Below, one piece after another: positions 23,501-36,170 of a DNA stretch of 64,000 nucleotides. The notes under the pieces were generated by a model. It saw only the letters and a program-made list of their open reading frames with translations. It had not been told where the DNA came from and made no database searches. Source of the stretch: Dillenia suffruticosa (lineage: Eukaryota > Streptophyta > Magnoliopsida > Dilleniales > Dilleniaceae); contig JAVTVX010000017.1 of the NCBI GenBank assembly GCA_033439265.1, forward strand, positions 9,694,001 through 9,758,000. Reading direction: 5' to 3'. The stretch's first letter is position 1. Every line of letters begins with the position of its first letter. Both the position numbers and the translations under genes were made by a program.

Positions 23501-24731
23501 TTCCTTCGTTTCGTGTCTTCCCTGTCAGCTTATGCCTTCCATCTTTTCCTTTCTGTCTTGTTCTCTCTCTTCTCTTCGAAGGTGACTCTAGGATCCAAAT
23601 CTCAAGATCGAAAATAGAGAGAGAATGATGAAGAAAGGGTAAAGTGTTTTATTCTGAGTGTTTTTCTTCAAATTTAGAATTTAAATTTTTGTATATATTT
23701 ATATTTTTATAATTTTTATAATCCTTTGTAACCAAAAAAAAAAAAAAAAAAACAGGTACATAAGCTTAATCCCGATCTCTTCTCTGTTTCTCATCTCGCT
23801 TGATCAATCTCTCTCACTCTCTCGATTCCTCTTTCTCTCATTGTTATTCTCTCTGTGTCCTTTCTCATTCTTCATTAGTGAAATTTCTCTTGTTCCCTTT
23901 TTCTCTCTTTGTTTTCTTTAACGATGTTTCTGACATTTTTCTTATTCCGTTTTTCTCTCTGTTTTTTTTTTTTTTTCAATCAATGATGTCTCTCTCGCGC
24001 CTCCCATGTTTTCACCGACGATCAATTGAGATTAGAGAGAGAAGAGAAGAGACATTAGTCGGTCACCGTGGTATCAGAATTTCATGTGAAACATATCTAT
24101 TTGTTTCACCTAAAACCAGAAGTGTTTACGGATGGGACGGAAGTTCATCACGAATTTGGAAATTGATTGGCGATTTGGAATCTGGAAACTTGAGTTCAAG
24201 GTTTCCTTCGTTTTTCCAAGAAAGAAGACCCAAATAAAAAAAGTACCACCCATAATTAGGATTCAGATTGATTACACCGTGCAAAGACAATCACAGTAGT
24301 TGGACAACGGAGGAGATACGGATGCATTGTGCGTGCACTTGACTGGTGGGTATATTATTTCAACAGATTGTTCCCATCATTTTGGAAGTCTTCAAGTAAT
24401 TTGATTACTTCCTTTGCTGAGTCATCATCATCCATCACTACTAATGGCGACAAGAATTAGAGCAGATACTTCATTAATGATAACAGTCATGAATCTTAAC
24501 AGCGTCTCACCATCCATTTATCAAAAAAATAAAATAAAATAAAATAAAAAATAAAAAATTGCAATTATATTAACCGACAAATTTGCAACTCACAATCATT
24601 AAGAAAACATTCGGAACAACCGGTTCCTTACATGAGTTCAAACAAAAGAAGGGCAAAGTTGCAGTAAACACAGCTCAAATAATCAATTTTACAAGAAAAA
24701 ACAATCAGTTATCTAATTTTAAAATCCCATG
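20576..24731. other. intergenic DNA with pyrimidine-rich tracts
   Basis: No supportable gene. Open frames at 21945-22292, 23169-23628 and 23800-24237 are composed largely of poly-T/CT-rich sequence or lack any domain. Poly-A/T tracts occur at 22167-22179, 23044-23063 and 23734-23752. Part of 24240-24731 may be the 3' UTR of the kinase gene. Confidence 0.55.
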
Positions 24732-26243
24732 TTAATTATGTCGTGTCGCATCGTAAACGGCTTCTTTATTGTTGTGAATTAAACTCAGTCTGAGTCCCGG
24801 GTCCCTAACTCGTGAAGTCCTCACGAGCTGAAACACAAGCCCTTTGTCATTGTAATGCACTAAACGCGTCGTTTGCAACATTCCCATGGACCTCGACTTG
24901 CTCAGCCTCGTCAACCCTGGCATTTTTGTCGATGCTCCGCCCATTTTCCTCATCACATCAACCTGACCAACGGCCTGATTTGAATCAAGCTTAATCTCGC
25001 TGAAAGATCCAACGGACCTCGATCGACCCACTCTACCACCGTCTGTCACACTAGTATCCCCGACAACAAAACCGTCAAAACTCGAGAATACCTTCCGATT
25101 CCGCGTCAAAGAAATCTTACTCTGACTATGATGACTACCAGATATCTTCGTCTTCGAGTTCGCCTTCCCCATCTCGTTACTTCCATCAACCACCTCGTAC
25201 CCATAAACAGATTTGTTCACCGGATTCATCACGCGCCTCCCCACGCGCCGCCCTATTGCACCACAAATCACCTTCTTCATCCTCCTCACCCCTATCAAAT
25301 ACTCCACCACCTCCCCCATCTCCGGCCTGTTCTCCGCCTTCGATCTCACACATTTCGCCGCCAACACTGCCAGCCTCAGAATCACTTCCGGGTCCTCCGG
25401 CGGCCCGATTCGATAATCGCAAATTTTATTAAAATCACCGCTCTTAATCGCCGGCAATGCCCAGTCAACAACGGACGGCGGACTATAGTCAACGTCAATC
25501 GCGTGACGGCCGCTGAGAATTTCTAGCAGGAGTATTCCGAAGCTGAAAACGTCGCTCTTGGTGCTGAGATCCTCCGGCGCAAGATAGCCAGGATCGAGAT
25601 ATCCTAACGTCCCCGCCGGGGGCGTGCACTTTATTCGTACATCCTCCACGTGTCCTCTTAGCGCAAGCCCGAAGTCTCCCAGCCTGGCATTCCAGTTGCC
25701 ATCTAAGAGAACATTTGAAGACTTGATGTCTCTGTGGATGATTTGGGGGTTTGAGGAGTGTAAAGCGTGAACCGCTTTTGCCACCTGGAGAGCGAACCGT
25801 ACTCGCTTGGTCCAACCGGGCGGTTTGGGGTTCGAGTGAAGGAGATCGTGTAATGAACCGTTTGGCATATACTCGACCACAATTAGTTTTCTAAATTTAG
25901 CGTCCTTAGCATAACCGATTAGGTTCACGAGTCCCGGGTTGTGGATTTTGGAGAGGATTTCGATTTCGTTTTCTTCTAGGTTTGTCGTCGAAACTTTTGA
26001 TGTTCTTTTGACGGCGACAATGAGTTTGCCGTCGTCAAGAGTGGCTTTGTAGACGCTGCCGTGGCTGCCCTTTCCGAGGAAGCTCCGAGGAGAGAAGCCA
26101 CTGGTTGCGGACTCGAGGGTGGAGTAGTGGAATTCTCGTATAGCGTTTGGTTTGGTTGTTTTGTTTTTCTTTTTGTTGATATCCCAGTTGTAGGGATCGC
26201 AAGTGGAGATTGCGGACTCCGCATTGCAAGAGAGATAGCCCAT
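24732..26243 (-). CDS. Receptor-like cytoplasmic Ser/Thr kinase (At3g51990/At5g23170-like), intact
   Basis: A single-exon gene of 503 residues. The frame is open for 46 codons further upstream to 26381, but the family's characteristic start MGYLSCNAES begins at 26243, so that ATG is chosen. Gly2 and Cys6 could be lipid-modified, suggesting membrane anchoring (inference). The kinase domain spans about 50-320: glycine loop GKGSHGSVYK (57-66), ATP lysine in AVKR (Lys79), HRDIKSSN (170-177), DFG (190-192), APE (222-224) and DVFSFG (231-236). All catalytic residues are present, so it should be active. There is no signal peptide or transmembrane helix, hence a cytoplasmic class. The C-terminal ~170 residues are basic and Ser-rich with repeated RSRSVGS/KSRSMGM motifs, plausible phosphorylation sites. 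Substrate and pathway are unknown. Antisense frames over it are GC-rich shadows. Confidence 0.95.
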   Translation of the reverse strand: MGYLSCNAESAISTCDPYNWDINKKKNKTTKPNAIREFHYSTLESATSGFSPRSFLGKGSHGSVYKATLDDGKLIVAVKRTSKVSTTNLEENEIEILSKIHNPGLVNLIGYAKDAKFRKLIVVEYMPNGSLHDLLHSNPKPPGWTKRVRFALQVAKAVHALHSSNPQIIHRDIKSSNVLLDGNWNARLGDFGLALRGHVEDVRIKCTPPAGTLGYLDPGYLAPEDLSTKSDVFSFGILLLEILSGRHAIDVDYSPPSVVDWALPAIKSGDFNKICDYRIGPPEDPEVILRLAVLAAKCVRSKAENRPEMGEVVEYLIGVRRMKKVICGAIGRRVGRRVMNPVNKSVYGYEVVDGSNEMGKANSKTKISGSHHSQSKISLTRNRKVFSSFDGFVVGDTSVTDGGRVGRSRSVGSFSEIKLDSNQAVGQVDVMRKMGGASTKMPGLTRLSKSRSMGMLQTTRLVHYNDKGLVFQLVRTSRVRDPGLRLSLIHNNKEAVYDATRHN

Positions 26244-29200
26244 TAGCAGTGTGAGTGTTGTTGTGCAAGGGGAAGAGAGAGAGGAGTTGATGAGACAGAA
26301 AATAGGAGAGAGATGGAAAGGTAATGGTGGTGGGGCAATGCCATTACTGCGGAGAGGGTAGTGTCTGGTTTTTGGGCTCAAAAGTCTCTCTCGGACACTT
26401 TTACAGCTTAGGGAGAAGGATGAACCTACTTTGTGACTTTTTTAACAGTGGAGAAAATTTCAAAATGAGTTGGGGGTAATATTTAAATGATAAATTTAAC
26501 ATGCCTAGAAAGACGTGCATCTGTGACTTTTTGTGATGAGAATTCCTTAAGGTGGGCTTCAATGAACGGTGGGCTCCCCTGTCCTACCCGATACTCATCT
26601 CTTCCTTTGGTTATCAAAGCAACGAAAATAGCTAATATATATTTATATATTATCCCTTAACACTTCGTGTTTTAAGGAGCACAGTTCACAAAACTTTAGG
26701 ATTGTGTTTGGTAACATAAAATATTCTTTTATTTTTTATCTCTAATTTTTTTATATATTTTTAAAAAATACGAGATTTTATTTATAATAGAAAACAATAC
26801 AAAACAATTTTAAAACTGTTTTTTATTTCTCTTTATAAATTAAAAAATTCATATTTATTAATTTTTTTTAAAAAAAAATTAAAAACTAGAGTGTTTGAAT
26901 ACATTTTCATTTTCTTAGAAAACATTTTTTTAAAAATATCCTTATTTTTTACAACTAAACACATCATGAATTTTGACAATAATTTCCCTTTAAACTTTGA
27001 ATCTTCACGAAATTATTCCTCCGTCAATCCCTAATTTACAATATTGTGATTTCACAAATAAAATTTTAACATTATCATGAAAATACTGCAAATTTAACTT
27101 TATTATCATTACTACACGTAATCTTTACTTTTGATTTTCCAAAAAAAAAAAAAGAAAAAAAGAAAAAAGGGGAATTGAGAAGAATCCATCAAATAGTTTC
27201 AAGTGAATTTACTGGTTAATGTCTTAAAATAATAACTTAAAAAATATGCTGTCAAGCCATCGAATTTAAAATGCAATCATTTGATTAATATTGTTCAAAT
27301 ACAATAAATTCAAGTTTTCCGGTGCATAATTTAATCATTTAGTGGGCAGCAACTCTTTAGTATTAAATTATATCCCCCAATCTTTATGCAGAAACAAAAC
27401 CCAACAATTCAAGGTGGTAACCATGTGTTACTCGCGTGACTATAAAAGCATAATAGCGGAAAAGAATATGCATATTTCCTCAAATTAGCCCTTTGAATCA
27501 AAAAAAAAATATATAAAATCGATAAGAAGGATTCATTAATCTTAAGGGAAAAACCGTGAGGGTAGATTAGTCATAAAGTGTTTAATCAAAACAATCAATT
27601 AGTTAGATGGCCAGTAATTAGTTAATTGTTTAGTTATGATTTTATGGACAATTAATTGAATTTCATTCCCAGGGTATAGAAAATGAGAATTTCTTTCTCC
27701 CATTTTTGACCTAATTAATTAATTATTTTTAAGATTTTTTTTATTCAATCTTCTTCTTAATTCAATTGATTTTGATTTTGAGTCGATCGATTTTGTCATC
27801 CATTTTCTTTAATTTACTTGCCGGATACCCGGTTGAATTGGATCAAATTCAACTAATTTAATCAATTTTCTTATCAAGTATTCAATGATGGGAAGTCATG
27901 TCAACGTTTTTTTTTTTCTTTTTTAAAATAGATATTTCAAATGCAATAAAAATCTTGTTCATAATCAATCAACAAAATTTTAAACAAAATCAGTATGTTT
28001 TTGATTAGACAGATGGTATTTGGATTTTGTAAAATCATGGGACCCATGATTGCAAACTTTTTGACCATTCAACCATTCAAAAGTTGAAGAGCATTCGGTG
28101 TGGACTTGGATACAACAAAGCCAAATCTCGAATCCGTTGTGTTTGTCTGCTTATTACTCTTCCTCAAAACGTATGCCTTCCACATCTTGTTCTGGTTTAC
28201 CTACTCTATTGGACTTCTAGCAAGCCTGCTCTAACTTAGTAGGTCTTTTTTTTTTTTTTTCTTTTGTTGGGTTGGGGGTAGGGATGGGGGCGGGAGAGGA
28301 AATCGAAGGAGCACATTGCGCGATTAAGATTTTTAGTTTATATTATTCAGATAATGTACTATGTATTATCCATATTTTGGATTTATGTAAAATTCAAGAT
28401 AAGATCTCACTAGGTTCATCATTTTGCTAGTGTATATTCCATTCCATGTCAAAATTTTAAATAGGAAAAAAAGAAGAAAGTTTTAAATAATGGGCCGGCA
28501 CTAATAGTGCTGGCTTGCTTTTGTTGTGGAAGTAAATTCATCAAATCGAATCAAAACTAATCGAAAGTACACACAATTTGTAGTTATTTGAAAATCAGCC
28601 ATTTGATTTTGATATTATCGTTGGAAGTTGAGGATCAACTTTATCAAAAGTCAAAAAATCCGAACGCATACTTGGCTGAAAAGCTGTTACAAGTTGAAAA
28701 TTTACATGCCATCCAACCTGTTTATTTATTTATTTATGCATTGATTTTTGAAGAGAGAGAGAGAGATGCCACAAGAACATTGCAACTGGGGTTTTTGAGG
28801 CATTGAAATATCAACTCGACGTGTCCAGACATTTACTTTTTTTAATTAATACAATTACATTAATTAAAAGGTAAAAATAGTGAGATCAAAAATGGCGTAG
28901 CAAACCGCGCATTAATTTTAGCTCATAGAAAAGTATTTTAGCTGTAAATCTTTTTTCTTTTTTTTTTTCTACAAGCTTGAGACATTTACTTATTTTATTA
29001 TAAAAAAAGTAACAAACGTGTGAGTAGTCATATAATTATGCTCTGGCCTCAATCAACTTTTGCTCAATAAAGAAGTCATAATGTTCACAACTTTAATAGA
29101 TTCTCCTAAAATAGTTCAAAACTTTTGTATTTAGCTTTAATAAAAGGTAAAATCATAATCAATGTCTTTATCTTCCACTTGATCACCATGCATACCCTTT

Positions 29201-30920
29201 TATCTCCTCATTTGATCTCTTGTCTGATTTCGATTGGCTCCACTGTTTTATCATGAGACATGCTTTAAAGTTTTGATGTTCATATTAAGCATGTGAACAT
29301 AGAATAAAATGATATAATAATATTTTTTTAAGAGAAAAATTTTATATTACCACAGCTTTTATTAAAAATGTTACCATTTCTAGTTTGAACTGTGGGTATA
29401 TATTTATAAATATAGTATGTGTAAACATCATTATCAATTATCTGAAAATTTATATATTGATTAGGTTTGTGTCATTGCAGGTGAGAAAGTGACGACAAAA
29501 TTTTCTGTACGACCGTATGTTCCGTCGCCGCCTCATTCACATTATTCCTTTCAAACTTTTATGCCGTTGAGTTGAGAAAATCAAAAGCAACTTTCTCCTT
29601 TCCCACCCATTGTTTTTGGAATGGTATGAAAAGCCAGAAATGGATAGGCACAACATAAATAAATATATGATATTTAATTTATAGAAAATGAGAGAAAATT
29701 TATATATATATATATATATATATCGATTTTAAGATAAAAATGAACTAAATTTCTTATGTTTTATTGTACAAAAACGAAATCTGATATTTTTTTCTAATTT
29801 TATTTTTAATTTAAAAAATTTTATCTGGCCAATTCTGTTGGGTATGGTGGTTAACTAAGTACTTGGGGATGTGGTTTCATAGGATGGAGTTTTTGTCACG
29901 TTTCTCTTGTCTATTATGCTTGTATGGTTGGCCGAATTCTCAACTAACAATATATTTGGAGCACACATCAATCAATTTTTGCTCTCCTTTTCATCTATTA
30001 TAAAGTCTTTTGCATTCAAATCAAAAGGTATGACCTGAAAACGATCTCGGACGGTGGTTTCACACTTCACGAGGACATTGGAGTTTTCCTTGCCCAACTT
30101 CGATATGTAGAAATTAAACCCCAAAAAACTTACCCCCCCCTTCAATATTTTATTCATGTTGGTGGTGGGCATTAGAATCGATATCATAAATGGCTTCCTT
30201 AGATATTTTCTTGCAAGATTTGAACCAAAAACAAAAGTACTTCATGCCCACATGTTTTGCTATTTCTTGATAAAAACGACAAAACAAGATAAAGAAAAAA
30301 GAACTATTTTCATTGACCCGAGAAGACCAAGACAAGTTGTGAACTTAAATACCTAGCAATAATGATAGAGAACCATACTCACACGCGACATACTCACAAC
30401 ATTTAGATTATTAAGATGGTAAAATGCTTGAACCCCACAATGATATATTCATAAAAGATCTCTAAATTCGAATCTACCGTCATGAATAACATTGACCAAA
30501 CAAACGTGTTACAACACTCGCGACCCTTTAAGATGGAGGGACTCATGCCATCGGAGCATGTAAAGGCTGATTCATGAAATGTGTGTCCATTGATTGGGAG
30601 TACCAAACTTGACTTCTCCAAAGATACCATAAAGCAAATACTATACATTTTATCGATATTTGTTGGCGTAAGTGAGATGGACATTTTCGTCCCTTAATCA
30701 AATTGAGAGTTTAACTCCCCCTAAACACAAAAAAACCAATATTAGGAGATCCGTTCCCACAAAATAGGTCTTACGGTGATTCAAATTAGTCAGGACAAAA
30801 CTCTAAATACCGGATGATAACTAAACTAAGGTATAAAAAAATACTATACATTCTTTTCTTTTTTTTTTCTTTTTACAAGGGATGGAAAGACTAATCTCGT
30901 AAATTTTCTGAATGTCATTA
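26244..30920. other. kinase 5' flank and AT-rich intergenic DNA
   Basis: The kinase promoter and 5' leader lie just to the right of 26243. Beyond them no gene is recognised. The stretch holds a possible MITE (26704-26968), poly-T at 28244-28260, a GGGGGTAGGGATGGGGGCGGGAG G-rich patch near 28273-28294 and (TA)n at about 29700-29723. Confidence 0.55.
26704..26968. mobile_element. possible MITE with GTGTTTGG-type ends
   Basis: The left end reads GTGTTTGGTAACATAAAATA. The reverse complement of the right end reads GTGTTTAGTTGTAAAAAATA, an imperfect inverted repeat bounding about 265 bases of AT-rich non-coding DNA. These termini are common in plant MITEs. No target duplication was identified, so the call is tentative. 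Confidence 0.35.
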
Positions 30921-30929
30921 AGAAGATAA

Positions 30930-31360
30930 TAATACACTTCACTTGAAAAAGTACTAAAATCATAGACCCCAAGGGGACCAAAGGACCCGGTTTAACGACA
31001 CATCAACATATCTATTGTCCTCTCTAGGAATAAACACACCCCATGCACGAGTGTTTCACGCATTAAATCTTGACATTCTCTCATATTGAGGCAATGAGGA
31101 TGCATGGTGTCAACGATAGAAGACTGAGCGGCAACCAAACTTTTTGAATCCAGCTAAAAAACTACCAGAAATAGTCTTATTCTTTCAAAGAAATATAATC
31201 CTTTACGGACACCCCCACAATTCTGCCATAGTCATATCAGCCAATCCAAGGTTAATGGTAAAAACCCCCCTCTAGAGGCCAAGCTCATCTCTAATAATGC
31301 CCCCTGCTCCAGCGACCCAAGAATCCAAACTTGAAGACCCACCTGTGTTAAGTTTATAAA
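30930..31360 (-). pseudogene. LINE (non-LTR retrotransposon) RNase H domain remnant
   Basis: On the minus strand from about 31355 the translation reads KLNTGGSSSLDSWVAGAGG, then IIRDELGL, a stop, FTINLGLADMTMAELWGCP, and further on RECQDLMRE. This is the pattern of the RNase H domain found at the end of plant LINE ORF2 proteins (DG...AGAGGIIRD...NLG...AELWGL). The first catalytic Asp (expected in NTDG) is Gly here, and stops interrupt the frame, so it is inactive. No reverse transcriptase could be seen upstream; only the 3' part seems preserved. Confidence 0.7.
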
Positions 31361-31419
31361 ACCCAAGAAATAGGAAAGCGAGTGCCGGAGGAATCTTCAG
31401 AGATAACAAGGGAAATGGG

Positions 31420-32071
31420 TGTATGGATTTTGGATTATTATTGGGAATACCAGCATTGAGACAGCAGAATTGTGTGGCGTTAGAAAGGGGTTGCGCATAG
31501 CTAAGGAGAAGAGAATGACTAAGATATTCAAGCCCACCAAGTCCCTATAGCACCAAGACAAGCTATATACAAGGGTGTATGTAAACCCTATAGCGTGATA
31601 GATGGATAAACTATGAGAAGATTTAATAATTGCAACTGCTTAGCATGATCCCCCATGGTTATTGAAGGAGATTCAAATCAAACCAATGTCTGTTCATAAA
31701 AAAAAGTAGGGGCTCAAAGCTAGGATTGTCCAAGTCTAAATGTTGATCTAGTGGCTAATACTATATTTCGGTACTCAAAACCGTAATTATATAAGGTGTA
31801 ACAATAGGAAAGAGCTTGCCCGTATTATAGAAAGGCTAGGTAAGTTTTTTTGCGAATTCATTTGGAGAGACAAGTATTCAGAAGCTAATGTTCAAGACCC
31901 CTCACAAAATATGCATCTAGTTTCCAATGACTCTTAATTGGCATTGGGACAGTTGAACATTATTGTTTGTTTTGATTTCTTCATTCATGGTTCAGATCAA
32001 GAGGGGAAAAAGAAATTTATCATACTTTGATAGTTGTTGGGCTTGTTACTATAACTCATAAATATTATTTC
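31420..32071. other. intergenic DNA
   Basis: No gene or clear element end is recognised between the LINE remnant and the copia LTR. Confidence 0.5.
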
Positions 32072-32491
32072 TGATAAATTTTTAAACAAGAAGAGTGGAA
32101 AATTCTTGGAAGACTTTTGATATGTATTAATGAGATAGCATGTTACGAAAAAAGAGAAATTGTTTTCCTTGTTAGTTTACAATGAGAGTGGAAGTTCTAT
32201 TTATAGACAAAAAGTAAAAGACTAACCGGTAGAGATACAGGGATTCGTTGGTTAGTTTTCTAACTATTGGTTAATTTCTATACGAGGTAGATTGACTTGT
32301 TGTCTTTCCGGGTTGACCTATTGCCTTTACAGGTTGACATGTTGGTTTCACAGATCAACCTAACTAAGTGTGCTCTCAGAAGACAAGTTTGTCGTAAGTC
32401 AACCTAAGAAGGAAATAGGTTGATCCGACCAACAAAGTACTAGTACCCTGCATGACCTGGTGCATTGTAGGTCAACTAATTTTCTTTCATC
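32072..32491 (-). repeat. 3' LTR of the copia element
   Basis: This aligns with 42581-42971 through shared blocks such as AAACAAGAAGAGT, TGTATTAATGAGATAGCA, AAAGACTAA, CTCTCAGAAGACAAGT and CCGACCAACAAAGTAC. It has the TG...CA boundaries. The polypurine tract lies directly to its right on the minus strand. Confidence 0.88.
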
Positions 32492-32599
32492 CCCCTCAAG
32501 TTGAACACCTTGAGGCAGATCTTCTCTATTACCCTCAATTTGGGTGCATAGATATCTATGAATCCTAACTTACTGAGGATGTGCTGAAAATGTTTCTCA

Positions 32600-33180
32600 G
32601 TTGCTACCTTAGTGACAATGTCGAGTAGCTAGTCTTCACTTTTAACATGTGAGGTTGAAATTGTATTGTCTTTTAGTTTCTCTTATACATAATGACAATC
32701 AACCTCAATGTGATTTATTCTTTCGTGAAATACTAGGTTAGCAGTGATATGGAGAGATGCTTGATTATCGCAAAGTAGAGGAACAAGGATGATTGTGTGA
32801 AATCCTATCTCCTCAAATAAGGCCTTCAACCAGACTATTTTACTTGTAGCTGCTACCATGGTTCTATATTTGGCCTCTACACTGAATCTAGACACAATAG
32901 CTTGTTTCTTACTTTTCCATATCACAAGATTTCCTCACACAATTATACAATAGCTAGTGGTGAATCTCCTATCCATAACATCTCTTTCCTTGTCCGCATC
33001 CCAGTAGCCGTGAATCTCTATGCTATGGTTGTTCTTCATGAGAATCTCCTTTCCTGGTGTGTCTTTTAGATACTTGAGAATTCTTTCCACTGCCTTCCAA
33101 TCCATACTTGAGAATTTTTCTACTACCTTCCAATCTCGAATCCTTGGAGGATGCATGTGTTGGATGATTAAGCTCACGAC
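32600..33180 (-). pseudogene. copia RNase H, degenerate
   Basis: The minus strand reads AVERILKYLKDTPGKEILM, then IHGYWDADKERDVMDRRFTT, WKSKKQAIVSRFSVEAKYR, WLKALFEEIG, LLCDNQASLHIT and HERINHIEVDCHYV. These are the successive signature blocks of copia-type RNase H (GYSDADWAG, SSAEAEY, CDN, HIEVDCHFV). The frame is broken at about 32930 and followed by the C-terminal LGFIDIYAP block. Confidence 0.9.
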
Positions 33181-34240
33181 ATAGGTGATATCCGACCTTG
33201 TGATGGTGAGGGAGATAAGCCTCCCTACAAGTCTTTGATATATAAAAATGTCCTAAAACGTATCTTCATCACCTTTTGCTTATTCGACTATGGATATAGG
33301 AGTTATCGCCAGTTTTGCTCTTATCTTCCCAATTTCTTGCAAGAGATCAAACACATTTTTTCTTTGGTACAGAATTAGCCCTTATAAGAATAGATGAATT
33401 CTATTCCTAAGAAATATTTTGGTTTTTCTAAATCTTTAACCTCAAAAATAGATTTAAGAAAAGTTATATTTTGATCAATACCATTCATATCACTTCCGGT
33501 AACAACTACATCATCTATATAAATAAGAACAATAGTGATTTCTTCATTGTTAACTTTAGTAAATATGGAAAAATCACTAATTCATTTCTTAAGATTGTTA
33601 CTAAGAAATACTAAACTTAATTTCACATACCAAGCATGAGGAGATTGTTTTAACACGTAGATTGCTTTTCTAAGATGACATACTTTACTGTTAAAATCCT
33701 CATCCAACCCTCAGAGAATTCATATGTAGACTTTATCCTCTAAGTCTCCTTGGAGAAAAGCATTCTTCATGTCCATTTGGTACGTTGGCTATCCTCTATT
33801 GGTTGCAACCGATATCAAAACACTTATGATTTTCATTTTGGTAATAGGAGCAAAGGTATCGGTATAATCCTCTCCATATGTTTGAGTGAATCCTTTGGGT
33901 ACAAGTCTTATTTTGTGGCGTTCGATAGATCCATCACTTCTATACTTAATCTTGTACACTCATTTACACCTGATAGCTTCTTTAGGGAGAGTGGTAATCT
34001 CACACATCCCATTTCTGTTTAGCGTATCTAGTTCTTCACACATGGCTTGTCTCCGTTCGAGTTTGGTATTTGTCTTATCAAAATTCTTAGGTTCCTATGA
34101 TGAGTCAATGCCATTCAAGAACTCTGGGTGGCTTGAGAGAGTGCTAAATGTACAATAGAAATTTGAAATAGGATAGTAGGTTACCTTGGAGTTGAAATAA
34201 AAAAGCCCTGTTGATCCACTAAGAAGGGGAAAGCCTTAAT
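33180..34240 (-). pseudogene. copia reverse transcriptase, degenerate
   Basis: The minus strand near 33500-33560 encodes LIYIDDVVVTGSD, the YxDD catalytic box in its copia form, followed by YFLGIE. Upstream segments (33640-34000) match the copia RT start with KTAFLQGDLE-like and YKVRLVPKGF-like residues on the minus strand. Frameshifts and stops are present. Confidence 0.85.
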
Positions 34241-34529
34241 CTGCTAGAACGTCAGTGTTGCAGACTTGGTAGAGCGGGTGATCTGGTTTCCTCTTCGGAT
34301 TCTGTAGAGATAGGGAATCCCTCTTCTTCTTTTTCTTCTCTTTCTTTAGACGAGTTCTCTTGGTTTTCACGCTCATCTACTCCTCCCTCTTCATTTTCTT
34401 CCCCTGAATAAGAGTTCTCTTCAAGATGTGTATACTTTCTTAGTTTTGGGTTCAAAACATATAAATTCCTTTTGAAATGAAGCATACCTAATAAAAACAC
34501 ATTTATTTCCTTTGGCATCTAAATTGTCT

Positions 34530-35300
34530 CTAAACTATCTAAGAATGTGAACATAACAAATACACCAAAAACTCTAAGATGAGAGAGGTTTGACTTGTCT
34601 TTTCTAATTAATTTTAATGGAGATTTTCCTTTGAGAACTCTAGCTGGAAGGTGATTTATTAGATGTGTTGCATTGCTAACCGCATCACTCCAAAAATGCT
34701 AAGGTATTTTAGCAAAGAATATGATGGTTCTCACTATCTACGAGATGCCTAATTATGTATTCACCAACTCCATTTTGTCTAGAAGTGTAGGGACAATTAG
34801 TTTGGTGAACAATTCCTTTTTTCTCAAGGAAGTATTTAAAATTAGTGCTCATTTACCCCACCATTATCCATCCCAAGAATTTTAATGTTGGCCTTATATT
34901 GTTTTGTGACATATTTGTAAAAAGATTTGAAAGCTTCATAAGCTTGATCTTTTGATCTTAGGATATACACCCACATATATTTAAACTTATGTTTTATGAA
35001 TGAGATAAAATTTTTAAATCCCTTTCTAGATGCCACAAATGAAGTCCATATGTCCAAGTGAATAAGATCAAAAAACTTTTTATATTGAGTTTCCAAAATA
35101 GGATATACATTCGGATTTTCTTTCCAAAAATGTAAACTTTACAATGTCTATCTTTATAATTTTTTAATAGGAATCGATATTTTAAGCCCGCATACTAAGG
35201 TGACCTAACCTAGCATACCAAAGAAAGTAACTTCCCTCTTGGCATGCAAAAAATACAAGACTATCTTGTTCCAAAAAATATAAATTATTTTTCATTGATC
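34530..35300 (-). pseudogene. copia integrase, degenerate
   Basis: At 34842-35096 the minus strand gives FFDLIHLDIWTSF, FKNFISFIKHKFKYMWVYIL and IKILGMDNGGVNE, matching the LIHSDVWGP..YFVTFIDDxSRxxWVYxL..IKxxRSDNGGEF integrase core. Further along come NCPYTSRQNGVGE (compare CPHTPQQNGVAER) and an FWCICYVHI block near the core end. The catalytic Asp of HSD and the Asp of SDNG remain as HLD and MDNG. Confidence 0.88.
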
Positions 35301-35630
35301 CATTACAATCACTTGATTCGTTTCCAGATCCTGAAAAACAATAGAATGAGAGTCAAAGGTAGGCTTGTAATTTAATTCCTTAGTGAGTTGATCAATAGAA
35401 ATAATATTAGAAGTAAATTAGGGAACATATAAAGTTTTGATTTCTTTTCAAAAATTTCAACATCTACGATCTGCTTAATATTGAAATTATGTCTATTGGC
35501 AACTTTAACCATCTTAGGGTCTTGGAGAGATTTAAGATTTTAAAATTTTTGTTTATCCTTGACATATGGCAATCACACCCCAAATCTATCAATCATTTTG
35601 AAGAATTAACAAATGAGTCAAAGTAAATAC

Positions 35631-35833
35631 CTAAGAAGGATTCTCCTTATTTCTGTGATCTGAGATTTGCTTTATTTGTTGTTGCCCGAGTATTTTGCTC
35701 CTCCTATCTTGCTGTCTTTTCTTGATGAACTTGTGTTTAAGATTAGGATAATAAAACCGGCAAACATCCTTGGTATATCCCATTTTTTGCAGTGAGAACA
35801 CACCTTGTTTATTCCCTGCTGAGCTCTGTTTGT
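35631..35833 (-). pseudogene. copia gag zinc-knuckle region, interrupted by hAT
   Basis: The minus strand reads GVFSLQKMGYTKDVCRFYYP, resembling the CxxCxxxGHTxxxCW zinc knuckle at the end of gag with several positions lost. The upstream part of gag continues on the far side of the hAT insertion at 41282 and beyond. Confidence 0.6.
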
Positions 35834-36170
35834 TAGGGGTGTTATGGTACCCGGGTAGTGTACCGGGTACCCGTGACACTACCCGGTCAAAGCTCGAGCT
35901 CAAGTTTGACTAGTCCTGCGTTGAGCTTGAGCCCATAATGTGTCACGCTCAAAAGTTCGTCGAGCTACCTGGTAAATGTGAAATTACGTATATGCCCATG
36001 CTCTTTTTAATAAATTAAACATAATAATTCTTGTGTTTAAAAAATTTGAAGGATGAAAATGTCTTTTTATCTTTCATTTACCCTAATCTCATTCTCATTG
36101 CCCATTCTGGAATTGGATCATGATTTGCGATTGAAGGTTTCCTCTCACCATAATGACCTAGCTCTCGCCT

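Noticed and set aside
23169-24237. Plus-strand open frames of 93-150 codons
   Set aside because: They are translations of CT-rich and T-rich DNA (runs of S, L and F), with no domain and mutually overlapping frames.
25128-26268. Several open frames opposite or overlapping the kinase gene
   Set aside because: They are shadows of the GC-richer kinase coding sequence, without domains of their own.
28588-28806. A 72-codon plus-strand frame
   Set aside because: There is no domain or conserved motif, and it includes a (GA)n-encoded repeat; it is probably chance.
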